Shown here: in pieces, positions 44,864 through 52,696 of the stretch
Position numbering within the stretch: position 1 is the stretch's first letter
Layout of the letters: each line of letters starts with the position of its first letter
Source: an uncultured Prevotellaceae bacterium
Lineage (GTDB): Bacteria > Bacteroidota > Bacteroidia > Bacteroidales > Muribaculaceae
NCBI GenBank assembly: GCA_900318645.1
Contig: ONLH01000006.1
Coordinates: 22,977 to 86,976 of the forward strand
Reading direction: 5' to 3'
Length of the DNA stretch: 64,000 nt
Translations under genes and position numbers: made by a program
The notes under the pieces: generated by a model
What the model was told of the DNA's origin: nothing
Database searches by the model: none
The model's input: the letters and a program-made list of their open reading frames with translations, nothing else

Positions 44864-45328
44864 ATGGAAAAGATTGACACTCTAGACAAAAAGATTCTTG
44901 AAATTATAATGAATAACGCGCGCATCCCCAGCAAGGATGTGGCGCAAGTCTGCGGTGTTTCGCGCGCAGCAGTGCACCAGCGCATCCAGCGCCTTATTGA
45001 CGATGGTGTCATCATCGGTTCGGGCTACAATGTGAACCCCAAACTGCTGGGCTATTCCACCTGCACGTTTATTGGACTCACCCTTGAACGAGGTTCCATG
45101 TATCGCAACGTGGTGCCTGAATTGCTCAAAATCAAGGAGGTTGTCGAGTGCCATTTCACCACCGGACACTACACGATGATGATTAAGGTCTATGCCCGCG
45201 ACAACGAGCATCTCATGTCTCTGGTCAATGACCGCATTCAGCATATCGATGGCGTTGCCGCTACCGAGACACTCATCTCCCTTGAACAGAGCATCAATCG
45301 CACACCGCCCATCTTTTACGATGAATAA
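44864..45328 (+). CDS. Lrp/AsnC-family transcriptional regulator
   Basis: 154 residues. N-terminal helix-turn-helix at 7-55 (DTLDKKILEIIMNNARIPSK, then DVAQVCGVSRAAVHQRIQRL), linker GVIIGSGYNVNPKLLGY, and the RAM ligand-binding domain (TCTFIGLTLERG, VVECHFTTGHYTMMIKVYAR, IDGVAATETLISLE). Members respond to amino acids and control amino-acid metabolism. Placement after lysA suggests lysine or DAP as signal, but that is only context. The helix-turn-helix ends in RAAVHQRI rather than the common RSTVHRRI-type motif. Confidence 0.92.
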   Translation: MEKIDTLDKKILEIIMNNARIPSKDVAQVCGVSRAAVHQRIQRLIDDGVIIGSGYNVNPKLLGYSTCTFIGLTLERGSMYRNVVPELLKIKEVVECHFTTGHYTMMIKVYARDNEHLMSLVNDRIQHIDGVAATETLISLEQSINRTPPIFYDE

Positions 45329-45451
45329 CCGTTGCCGATAAGGCACAAACAGCGAGTCACAAACTACTGATCTCCAGCAGAATGAGCTGATTATGCCCAA
45401 ATTCTGCAAGCATTTCTGCGACTTCTATTCTTTATCATGGATTATTATTTG

Positions 45452-45459
45452 TACCTTTG
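45452..45459 (+). promoter_or_regulatory. -7 box of the mannose-1-phosphate guanylyltransferase gene
   Basis: TACCTTTG in a TATTTGTACCTTTGTGAG context. The leader to the ATG at 45512 is about 45 bases. The best -33 candidate is TTTA at 45431-45434, about 17 bases upstream. Confidence 0.55.
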
Positions 45460-45511
45460 TGAGCTACAAATAAAATACTGGTAATTACAATCACTAATAA
45501 ATACCACCATA

Positions 45512-46591
45512 ATGGATAACAACCGATATTGCGTTATCATGTGCGGAGGGGTGGGAAGCCGTTTTTGGCCCTTTTCCAAGTCCGCCATGCCAAAACAATT
45601 CATCGATTTCTTCGGCACAGGCCGCACACTGCTACAAATGGCATTTGACCGCATCAAAGGCATTGTACCCGTCGAGAACATCTTATTGATCACTAACGAG
45701 AGCTACGAACCGCTCATCAAGAGTCAACTGCCAGAAATCAACAGCGACCAGATTCTGCTTGAGCCAACACGCCGCAATACCGCTCCCTGCATCGCATGGG
45801 CTGCCCACCACATCAAGGCCATCAACCCTGAGGCAAAGATGATGGTAGCTCCTAGCGACCACCTCATCATCAATGAGGAGAAGTTCAGACAAAGCGTCAC
45901 CAAAGCCTTTGACTTTATAGAGAAGTATGATGCACTCGTCACCATGGGCATCAAACCCAGCAGGCCCGAAACAGGATACGGGTACATACAGGTGGGCGAA
46001 GCTGTCGAAGGGGATTTCTCGACAGTAAAGACCTTCACCGAGAAGCCCAACGAGGACCTCGCTCGTGTCTTCCTCGAGTCGGGAGAATTCTACTGGAACT
46101 CAGGCATGTTCTTCTGGAGCGCCGACAGCATCCTGAATGCACTTAATGCTTTCGCCCCTGAAGTGAACACCATCTTTGAACAGGGAAAGCAATTCTTTGG
46201 GACAGCACAAGAGATGGATTACATCAATGCCAACTTTGAGGCATCACCCAGCATCAGTATCGACTTTGCCATCATGGAGAAAGCTCCTAATGTCTATGTC
46301 GAGACAGTGGATTTCGGGTGGAATGACTTGGGCACCTGGCGCTCTCTCTATGAACACTCGCCCAAGAACAAAGACGGCAATGTAACCCAGAACTGCAAGG
46401 CCTTGATGTTCAACAGCCACGACAACATTGTTGCCATCAAGGGCGACAAGCTGGTTGTAGCATCAGGACTGGAGGGGTATATCGTTGCCGATGTTGACGA
46501 TGCTTTGCTTATCGTTCCCATGGCCGAAGAGCAGAAGATCAAGCAGTATGTCAACGATGTGAAAGCCAAGTTCGGCGACAAGTATCTGTAA
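45512..46591 (+). CDS. manC: Mannose-1-phosphate guanylyltransferase
   Basis: 359 residues. Makes GDP-mannose from mannose-1-phosphate and GTP, for surface glycans and GDP-fucose. Nucleotidyltransferase start YCVIMCGGVGSRFWPFS (6-22) with PKQFIDFFG, then EPTRRNTAPCIAWAAHHI, VAPSDHLI, ETGYGYIQVGE, KPNEDLARVFLESGEFYWNS, FAIMEKAPNVYVETVDFGWN and DLGTWRSL, all in family order. It lacks the C-terminal phosphomannose-isomerase half of the long ManC/AlgA type. A separate transcription unit with its own promoter and a strong terminator. Confidence 0.94.
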   Translation: MDNNRYCVIMCGGVGSRFWPFSKSAMPKQFIDFFGTGRTLLQMAFDRIKGIVPVENILLITNESYEPLIKSQLPEINSDQILLEPTRRNTAPCIAWAAHHIKAINPEAKMMVAPSDHLIINEEKFRQSVTKAFDFIEKYDALVTMGIKPSRPETGYGYIQVGEAVEGDFSTVKTFTEKPNEDLARVFLESGEFYWNSGMFFWSADSILNALNAFAPEVNTIFEQGKQFFGTAQEMDYINANFEASPSISIDFAIMEKAPNVYVETVDFGWNDLGTWRSLYEHSPKNKDGNVTQNCKALMFNSHDNIVAIKGDKLVVASGLEGYIVADVDDALLIVPMAEEQKIKQYVNDVKAKFGDKYL

Positions 46592-46629
46592 ACCCTCTGT
46601 CACTTCGATTTGATTGATAGAAAAAGGAC

Positions 46630-46672
46630 AATCACGTGATTCCTGCATTGAGCAAGAGTCACGTGATTTTTT
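46630..46672 (+). terminator. Rho-independent terminator of manC
   Basis: AATCACGTGA (46630-46639) and TCACGTGATT (46659-46668), a ten-base perfect stem with a 19-base loop, followed by TTTT. Each arm also contains the palindrome TCACGTGA. Confidence 0.88.
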
Positions 46673-46700
46673 CAATATGCTTTAGAAAAAGAAAAGTTCC

Positions 46701-47117
46701 CTAGAATGGAGCAGCACCTCCCTGCTGGTTCTCGGCAGGTTTCTGAGGCTGAGCTGCAGGCTGTTGCAGAGCCGATGTAGTGGCAGGACGGGCGAGCAGT
46801 TCAAAAGTATCAACATAAATCTCGGTAGTGTAGCGCTTCACTTGGTTGCGGTCCTCCCAGGCGCGGGTACGCAGGCGACCTTCCAGATAAATCTGAGTTC
46901 CCTTGCGAATGTAGCGTTCTGCAACCTCAGCGTTCTTACCCCACATCACGATATTGTGCCACTCAGTGCGCTCAGGCACCTGGACGCCATTGGCGTTGGT
47001 ATAAGCCCTATCGGTGGTGGCGAGCGTAAATGATGCTACAGGCTGATTCTGTGCGACATAGCGCACATCCGGGTCTTTACCTACACGGCCCAGAAGAATG
47101 ACTTTGTTGACTGACAT
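46701..47117 (-). CDS. ssb: Single-stranded DNA-binding protein
   Basis: 138 residues. OB-fold at 1-108: VNKVILLGRVGKDPDVRYV, VASFTLATTD, PERTEWHNIVMWGKNAEVAE, KGTQIYLEGRLRTRAWED, and TTEIYVDTFELLAR. A Gln/Pro/Ala linker of about 28 residues follows. The C-terminus ends GGAAPF, not the acidic DDDIPF/DDLPF tip by which SSB recruits partner enzymes. Only the final Pro-Phe is kept. The start follows from the conserved MSVNKVIL. It lies 57 bases downstream of the ArgC-like gene on the same strand. Confidence 0.92.
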   Translation of the reverse strand: MSVNKVILLGRVGKDPDVRYVAQNQPVASFTLATTDRAYTNANGVQVPERTEWHNIVMWGKNAEVAERYIRKGTQIYLEGRLRTRAWEDRNQVKRYTTEIYVDTFELLARPATTSALQQPAAQPQKPAENQQGGAAPF

Positions 47118-47174
47118 AACTTAATGGTATTTATTGTGGTTCTAATTTATATTTATAATGTGTATTCTACTATT

Positions 47175-48131
47175 TTAACAGCCGGTCGCCTTGAGTGCCA
47201 GCCCGGCACGTTCATGCAAGCCGAACATCAGGTTCATGATATGTACCGCATTTCCTGCCGATCCCTTGAGCAGAAGATCCATCACGGCATGTATGGTTAG
47301 CCATCCAGTTCGTTCGTCTTTTTCAAGATGGATCAGGCATTTGTTGGTATTCTCAACATCGGCAGTGACGATGGGACGATCGACAATGAACACAAAGTTG
47401 TGGTCATCATAGTACTGATCATACAGCTGATGTACCGTCTCGCCATCAACACCACACTTAAAGCGGACTGCAGCAGCGAGCGCCCGACGTTCTGCTAGCC
47501 GACTGATAGTGAGACTGACGGGCTGGTCAAAGCTTGATTGGCACTGTCGAAGGGCATATTCCACTTCCTGCCGCTGATTGGCAGCCCAACCGTCAACATC
47601 AAAACCGTCGATTGTCCTGCCATCTTCAAGAAATGCCATCGTTCCCAATGCCACCTTAATCTCCAACGGACTGTTGAGCATCAAGTTGCGGGCCATAGGC
47701 ATGACGGCGAGCAACAATGCCGTTGCGGCATTACCGGGAATTGACACTAACGGGGAATCATGCACAAGCACGCGGCGTTGCATTTCTGACAAGCCGTACT
47801 TCCAAGGTGATTCACCACCATGAGCCATGTTATGGTTTCCACTCAGGTCAATGATACGGGTCTGCTCAGGCAATGCGAGGGCATCAAGTGTTGACTGTGC
47901 ACGGGTTACACTGTCACAGACAAACACGACATCAACCTCATCGAGTGGTTTCTCTGGATTGGCCTTGAGGTCACACTCGCCCACAATGCCGGTTACAATG
48001 CTGTCAAGACATACACCTGACGGCACATCGCCAATAGCCCAGCACAATTCCACATCGGGATGATTGATGAGCACGCGAACCAATTCGGTCGCGCGCAGGG
48101 TTTCACAACCTGTAATCCCGACTTTAATCAT
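47175..48131 (-). CDS. ArgC-like protein lacking the catalytic cysteine
   Basis: 318 residues from the ATG at 48129-48131. The layout follows N-acetyl-gamma-glutamyl-phosphate reductase: Rossmann start IKVGITGCETLRATELVRVL, central YGLSEMQRRVLVHDSPLVSI, and C-terminal DLLLKGSAGNAVHIMNLMFG, which matches the ArgC ending. The catalytic block, NPGC[YF] in ArgC, reads SIPGNAATALL, so the nucleophile Cys is Asn (codon AAT, two base changes from a Cys codon). The glycine loop is also unusual (TGCETLRATEL in place of GATGYTGAEL). It overlaps the argR stop by eight bases and is surely co-expressed with it. It could be a regulatory or structural paralogue, or an enzyme that has changed function. A functional ArgC is unlikely. 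Confidence 0.75.
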   Translation of the reverse strand: MIKVGITGCETLRATELVRVLINHPDVELCWAIGDVPSGVCLDSIVTGIVGECDLKANPEKPLDEVDVVFVCDSVTRAQSTLDALALPEQTRIIDLSGNHNMAHGGESPWKYGLSEMQRRVLVHDSPLVSIPGNAATALLLAVMPMARNLMLNSPLEIKVALGTMAFLEDGRTIDGFDVDGWAANQRQEVEYALRQCQSSFDQPVSLTISRLAERRALAAAVRFKCGVDGETVHQLYDQYYDDHNFVFIVDRPIVTADVENTNKCLIHLEKDERTGWLTIHAVMDLLLKGSAGNAVHIMNLMFGLHERAGLALKATGC

Positions 48132-48681
48132 TGGTACCAAACACGTCGTGAGGCGAGTTCTTGGGCATGAACTGCTCAAATACCGCCCTGGCCTGCTCTT
48201 GGGTCACACCCTCTGCAAGAATTGCCACCACCGTGTCGGCACCAGCAATAGTACCCAAAATCTCGGGGGGACGACTCATATCAATGTCATAGGCCAAACC
48301 CGGAGCATAGCCATTACGTGTCTTGATAACAGCAATGTTTCCTGAGAATGTAACAGATACTAATCCTACCTGCTTGGCAGCGTGAGTGTCGGTCTGACGC
48401 ATGCTCAGCAACCTGTCTTGCAACTGGTTGCTGTCAGGAATAATGTACATGTAAGTGTTACGATCGGTTGCCACCTTAGAAATCTTCAACGCTTTCAGGT
48501 CGCGCGACAAGGTTGCCTGAGTCACATTGATGTTGTGCTCACGCAGCATGTCAGCCAGTTCGCTCTGACTACCGATGCAATTTGTCTTGATCAGATCAGT
48601 GATCAATTGTAAACGGTCACGTTTTCTTTTCACGAGTACTTTCTTTTTTCTAGGTTTTTTAATAACAGTTGTTGTCTCCAT
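48124..48681 (-). CDS. argR: Arginine repressor ArgR
   Basis: 185 residues from the ATG at 48679-48681. The frame runs 29 codons further up but the -7 promoter box at 48716-48723 excludes that. A basic start (KKPRKKKVLVKRKRDRLQLI) precedes the winged helix domain (GSQSELADMLREHNINVTQA, then TLSRDLKALKISK, a clear ArgR signature). The C-terminal oligomerisation/arginine-binding domain has VSVTFSGNIAVIKTRNGYAP and ILGTIAGADTVVAILAEG. It represses arginine biosynthesis genes when arginine is abundant. Its downstream partner is the Cys-less ArgC-like gene. Confidence 0.93.
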   Translation of the reverse strand: METTTVIKKPRKKKVLVKRKRDRLQLITDLIKTNCIGSQSELADMLREHNINVTQATLSRDLKALKISKVATDRNTYMYIIPDSNQLQDRLLSMRQTDTHAAKQVGLVSVTFSGNIAVIKTRNGYAPGLAYDIDMSRPPEILGTIAGADTVVAILAEGVTQEQARAVFEQFMPKNSPHDVFGTND

Positions 48682-48715
48682 AAAATAATATATACTTAAA
48701 AATTGGTTTGAGTTG

Positions 48716-48723
48716 CAAAGATA
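48716..48723 (-). promoter_or_regulatory. -7 box of argR
   Basis: Minus-strand TATCTTTG, 35 bases upstream of the start. About 20 bases further up is TTGC, a partial -33. The AT-rich ATTATCATTATC beside it could hold an ArgR site, but I cannot define one. Confidence 0.55.
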
Positions 48724-48885
48724 ATGATAATCTCGAAATGCAACAACATATTTATTGACATTTTTCAATGAAAATTCAGTTTACCCACCTTTTTCTGTGT
48801 ATTATTCACTATATTCAGTAAGTAATTTCTGAAAAACCATTATTACATTATTATACTTTATATCGAGTTAACAGACGGACATCTA

Positions 48886-48937
48886 AAAAGAATGTCTTCC
48901 AGAAGCGCAAAAAAATTACGCCACTTCTGGAAGACAT
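48886..48937 (-). terminator. Rho-independent terminator of the patatin-like gene
   Basis: Perfect 14-base arms ATGTCTTCCAGAAG (48892-48905) and CTTCTGGAAGACAT (48924-48937) with an 18-base loop, then a T-run on the minus strand (48886-48890). The strongest terminator in the window. Confidence 0.92.
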
Positions 48938-48960
48938 CCGTTGTCTTGAAACGTAATCTA

Positions 48961-50673
48961 TTATTTCTCTATCTTCTTAACCATCCACTGAGGGTCATTC
49001 TTGAATTGATTCCAAGCATCCATGAGTTTGGCCTGCAGAGCAACGATTGTCTGATGGGCGGGAGAAAGATTGGTCGGATCTTTCTGGATCTTGTCAATGT
49101 AATCAATCAGGTTGAAGCAGATGGTATATTGGCCTGCAGCCATCAGAGCCTGAGGAACTCTATTGTCAATGTCCTCCTTGGTAAACCACAGGGTAGTGCC
49201 CATCGCAGCAGCCTTAGCACTGTTTTCCTGCATCTTATCGGACGGGACAAGGTCTTGTAACATATTGCCACTCCTGATTTTGGAATCCCATCTCTCGTTT
49301 TTCCGCAGTTCATAGACGACATTGGTGATTGAGCGGTTTTTCCAGCGTTCATCATCATAGATTCTGCCATAGTTCAGCTGGCGCATTCGCTTCAAGAAGA
49401 CCTCACTGCTCATCATGACAATCGACCTGGCGCGGTTCATCAGCAGAGGCCAGAGGGCTGAAAACTTCAAGTGGTTGATAAACCCGGCCCTATCGCCCAC
49501 AAAGGTTGCAGCAATCTGTTTAAAAGCCCACTTCTTCAGCCAATAACCACCAATATTCAGCAATGAGGAGATAATAAAGAGGACCGCTGAGAAGCCTGTC
49601 CAAAAACGACAGCCCAAAGCCCAAAAGAGAATCAAGAATCCCAATAAAACGAGCCAAGTTATCACACCATAATTGCGCAAGCGTCCAATGGTCAGTTTGC
49701 CCAACCAGTCGGGCAACATCTTCTTGACGGGAGAGTAGCCATCCATATAAGGACTGGAAACATCGCTCACGATAATCAGGTCAAGTATCGGATTGTTAGA
49801 GCAGTTTGCAGCGGCATTGGCTTCTTCTTCAGCATTGTCAACGCCGCCATCAGCAGCACTATTGCCACCGTTATGGTCGTACAGGAATTGCTCGGCCATC
49901 AAGATACTCTCTATGCCTTGATTATCGGCCACGCCACCATCCATGATGCCAAATCCACGCGGCTCTGGCTCGCCTTGGTTATTCTCCACTTCAGTCTTAT
50001 ATTTAGCGGCAGCAGGCAACTGCGAGAGTTTGAAATCCTCGGGGAACATCATGGGTTCAAAACCACTAGGGAAACATGATGAACAAGCCATGGCCTCACC
50101 CGGCGTGATATAACGCGCGTCATCAAGGCTGATGCGATGATCATTGTTGCCAAACATGGGATGAGACATGCGATTAGTCCTCGTCTTGGCACCTTCAGTG
50201 AGGCGGAAGCGGAAGGGCAAGGAACTTTGGAAGTCAGTGGCCAGTGCTGTGTAGTCCTTGACAGGAATACGATAAAAATTATCCATGACAACACCCAAGT
50301 CCAGAGTCGAGTCCTTATTGTCAAAGAAACATGAATCATAAATCTCGGCCATAATCTTGATGAAAGACACATTAGGATTGGCCCTCTCTTCTCTCAGGCG
50401 CTTTAAGGCCTTATCCACCAGGTCTTCTTCACACAAGGCATGGAAGAGTTCTTCAACCATCTCGTTGACGGGCTGCCCCTGTGCCCTGGCGAGCATATAC
50501 TTCATCGCCGGGATAGTGCCACCCGACACCGAAGACAAGGCAACCACACAATCCAGTAATGGTGTACCATCGTCAAGTTGCACTTCATTTAAGAACGACA
50601 GCACACCCAAGTCAAAGGTAGCAGCCCTATAACCGCCACCTGAAAAACACATTCCGATTTTAGGTTTCATCAT
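48961..50673 (-). CDS. Patatin-like phospholipase with membrane segments
   Basis: 570 residues. Patatin fold: oxyanion loop CFSGGGYRAATFDLGVLSFL (9-28), nucleophile Ser50 in ALSSVSGGTIPAM (G-x-S-x-G appears as S-V-S-G-G), and Asp245 in IMDGGVADNQGIES. Such enzymes release fatty acids from phospholipids. From about 335 to 385 there are two or three hydrophobic helices (GVITWLVLLGFLILFWALGC, FSAVLFIISSLLNIGGYW), then about 185 residues of mixed sequence I do not recognise. There is no signal peptide, so the catalytic part is probably cytosolic and the protein membrane-bound. Some patatins are phage-defence effectors, but no nucleotide cyclase or other defence gene is near. Start is one of two adjacent ATGs. 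Confidence 0.82.
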   Translation of the reverse strand: MMKPKIGMCFSGGGYRAATFDLGVLSFLNEVQLDDGTPLLDCVVALSSVSGGTIPAMKYMLARAQGQPVNEMVEELFHALCEEDLVDKALKRLREERANPNVSFIKIMAEIYDSCFFDNKDSTLDLGVVMDNFYRIPVKDYTALATDFQSSLPFRFRLTEGAKTRTNRMSHPMFGNNDHRISLDDARYITPGEAMACSSCFPSGFEPMMFPEDFKLSQLPAAAKYKTEVENNQGEPEPRGFGIMDGGVADNQGIESILMAEQFLYDHNGGNSAADGGVDNAEEEANAAANCSNNPILDLIIVSDVSSPYMDGYSPVKKMLPDWLGKLTIGRLRNYGVITWLVLLGFLILFWALGCRFWTGFSAVLFIISSLLNIGGYWLKKWAFKQIAATFVGDRAGFINHLKFSALWPLLMNRARSIVMMSSEVFLKRMRQLNYGRIYDDERWKNRSITNVVYELRKNERWDSKIRSGNMLQDLVPSDKMQENSAKAAAMGTTLWFTKEDIDNRVPQALMAAGQYTICFNLIDYIDKIQKDPTNLSPAHQTIVALQAKLMDAWNQFKNDPQWMVKKIEK

Positions 50674-50759
50674 AACTAGTAAAGATTAAAAGTCAATAAA
50701 CAAAGCCTCTTGTGACTCCTGATATTTGTGGAATCAATAGCAGTATAGCACTGCCTCTG

Positions 50760-50767
50760 CAAAGATA
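50760..50767 (-). promoter_or_regulatory. -7 box of the patatin-like gene
   Basis: Minus-strand TATCTTTG followed by CAGAGG. The predicted leader is about 80 bases. A TTTG lies 24 bases upstream, wider than ideal. Confidence 0.5.
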
Positions 50768-50885
50768 CACAATTATCATAATAAAGAGAAACAAAACAGT
50801 TGAAAAATAGATGATTTGGAAAAATTCTGTGACCAGCTTGTCTCGCCACCCGTCTAACCAGCCTGAGATTCCCGTTACAAGCCAA

Positions 50886-50919
50886 AAGAGCCAGGCACCC
50901 TTCATGAGGAATGCCTGGC
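50886..50919 (-). terminator. Terminator of the chitobiase-like/dockerin protein gene
   Basis: GCCAGGCA (50890-50897) pairs with TGCCTGGC (50912-50919), followed on the minus strand by TCTTTT. It lies 33 bases beyond the stop at 50952. Confidence 0.75.
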
Positions 50920-50951
50920 CCGATAATAAGGCTTAATCAACAAGCGCTGAT

Positions 50952-52472
50952 TTATTCAGCGTCCCAACTGCCAGTCAACAAGTAATTGATCAGAGCTCCA
51001 ACATCAGTAATCTTGATGTCACCACTCAGGTCACAGTCAGCAGCTTTGAGATTGATGGCTGATTCATCATTACCGAGCAAGTAATTAATCAGAGCCGATA
51101 CGTCGAGAATCTTCACATCGCCGCTGTTGTCAACATCACCACGCAGATAGGGTTCTTCCTGGCCAGCGAGAGTAACGGTGATGGTATAGCAACGCACCTG
51201 GGCAAACAACTTGAAATTCACTTCCTGAGCACTGCCTTCCCAGTAGCCCTGAGTACCGCTGGAGTTATAGGTACCGGACTGGCCGGGAGCCATGCCCATA
51301 CCGCTGGGCGTGTAACCACTGATGCCATTGAAGTCAATCCTGATGATGGGGGCACCTGTCGAGGTGAATTTGAACTCAGATCCCGAATAGATACGGTAAT
51401 GGTTGCTGGAAACAAGACCGTCGCCGACAAACATGGTCACGGGTTCCTTCACTACAGTATAGGATTCACGATTACCGGTGCTGTTACCCTTGTCAATCTC
51501 ACCGTCAAAGGTTACCTCGACCGTGGTGGTGGGGTTCTTGGTGTAGGTAGCGCTCACTACCTCGCTCTCCACGTCACCCACTTTGGCCTTGGCCCAGATA
51601 GTGATGTCATCGGTTACGGGGATGGGAGTTTCATACTGGTTCCAGATTTCATTGTCCAGACTGTAGAAAATCTGGGCATTGGGGGTAGCACAGGTCAAGG
51701 TCACATCGATGCGGTCGTTAAAGCCACCGGCTGCAGGGGTGAAGACGGGAGCCTCAACGGTCTGTTCTACCTTGGTGAAGGTAACGGTCACACATTCGCT
51801 CATTTCGTCACCCTTGATGGAGACAGCGGTGTAGGTCGTGGTTTCAGTAACATAAATCGGGTCCTTGTAGTAAATCCACTCGCCCTGCTCTTCTTCAGTA
51901 CCGATCCAGTAGTAGATAGAACTGTTCTCAGTGGGGCAGCTCAAAGTCACTTCCAGGCTGCCGGTGAACTCACCGCCATTGGGGTTGAAAACAGGAGGAA
52001 CCAGCTCGGTAAAAGGCTCAGCATCTTCCATGGTGATAACCAGCGTCTGGATGCGGCGGTGGCCACTGCTGCCATCGATGGTAAAGACAACCTCGGTGGA
52101 AGGATCAGAAGAACCGATGGTCCACTGCTTGCCAGCCTTGTTGTAATTACCGACATTGCTCAAGATGTCGTTGCTGCCTTCACCCGACTGGAAGGTGAAA
52201 TCAATCTTCTTGAGATTTAAGGAAGCGGAAACGGTCATCGTGTTACCGCCATACAGACGCAGGGCACCACCTGAAGTGTTGCTGTAATAGGTAGGCTTGT
52301 TGTTGGCGTTAGTACCCTTGTCAAAGGTCAGCGTCACGCCGTCAACAGTGAGGTCGTTTACTAGGGTGTTACTGCTCCAACCTTGATTGTTGAAGTCAAC
52401 AGTCACAACCGTGTCTGCCCATGCCGACAAAGTCAGCAGAGCAACGAAGAGGAGAGAAAACAACTTCTTCAT
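50952..52472 (-). CDS. Secreted protein with beta-sandwich repeats and C-terminal dockerin pair
   Basis: 506 residues. Signal peptide 1-19 (LFSLLFVALLTLSAWA). Residues 20-150 are a Gly/Asn-rich beta domain (TVDFNNQGWSS). Two tandem domains at about 160-235 and 243-312 fit the chitobiase C-terminal-like (CHB_HEX_C) family: VPPVFNPNGGEFTGSLEVTL and EAPVFTPAAGGFNDRIDVTL, each with IYYW or IFYS followed by YTAVSI/IWAKAK. A second Gly/Ser-rich beta domain follows. The C-terminus is a pair of dockerin type I-like repeats (RGDVDNSGDVKILDVSALIN, then DCDLSGDIKITDVGALINYL). No catalytic domain is seen. It probably binds something at the surface. Its 5' leader shares a 20-base motif with the gene at 56409-57299. 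Confidence 0.75.
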   Translation of the reverse strand: MKKLFSLLFVALLTLSAWADTVVTVDFNNQGWSSNTLVNDLTVDGVTLTFDKGTNANNKPTYYSNTSGGALRLYGGNTMTVSASLNLKKIDFTFQSGEGSNDILSNVGNYNKAGKQWTIGSSDPSTEVVFTIDGSSGHRRIQTLVITMEDAEPFTELVPPVFNPNGGEFTGSLEVTLSCPTENSSIYYWIGTEEEQGEWIYYKDPIYVTETTTYTAVSIKGDEMSECVTVTFTKVEQTVEAPVFTPAAGGFNDRIDVTLTCATPNAQIFYSLDNEIWNQYETPIPVTDDITIWAKAKVGDVESEVVSATYTKNPTTTVEVTFDGEIDKGNSTGNRESYTVVKEPVTMFVGDGLVSSNHYRIYSGSEFKFTSTGAPIIRIDFNGISGYTPSGMGMAPGQSGTYNSSGTQGYWEGSAQEVNFKLFAQVRCYTITVTLAGQEEPYLRGDVDNSGDVKILDVSALINYLLGNDESAINLKAADCDLSGDIKITDVGALINYLLTGSWDAE

Positions 52473-52491
52473 AGATCTGAATGAATTAAAA

Positions 52492-52521
52492 GTTAATTAT
52501 GTGAATAACAAATGGGTTCAT
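52492..52521 (-). promoter_or_regulatory. Conserved leader motif near the start codon (shared with 57318-57346)
   Basis: GTTAATTATGTGAATAACAA (52492-52511, plus-strand reading) and GGTTCAT (52515-52521) recur with one change in front of the gene starting at 57299, at the same distance (about 20 bases) from the start codon. Confidence 0.7.
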
Positions 52522-52566
52522 AATTAGGTTAAACATCAAGCATTGCAACTTGTCTCTTTCTCGCTA

Positions 52567-52582
52567 CAAAATTACAAAAATA
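52567..52582 (-). promoter_or_regulatory. -7 boxes of the gene at 50952-52472
   Basis: Two overlapping-phase minus-strand matches: TAATTTTG (52567-52574) followed by TAGCGAG, and TATTTTTG (52575-52582). The leader is about 90 bases. Confidence 0.6.
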
Positions 52583-52629
52583 CTCCCAATCAATATCCAT
52601 TTACAATAAGAAAAACGCAACAATACAGC

Positions 52630-52668
52630 GCGCCCTCCGAAAATCCTTTTCCAACTTTCGGGGGGCGC
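52630..52668 (-). terminator. Terminator-like hairpin after the FAD/Fe-S oxidoreductase gene
   Basis: GCGCCCTCCGAAA pairs with TTTCGGGGGGCGC, a GC-rich stem of 13 with one mismatch, about 30 bases beyond the stop. There is no immediate T-run on the minus strand, but AAAAATTTT precedes the stem. Confidence 0.7.
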
Positions 52669-52696
52669 TTAAAAATTTTGCTATTATGCTAGCTGT

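Noticed and set aside
48961-50673. CBASS-type defence system with patatin effector
   Set aside because: No cyclic-nucleotide synthase or accessory defence gene within 10 kb on either side.
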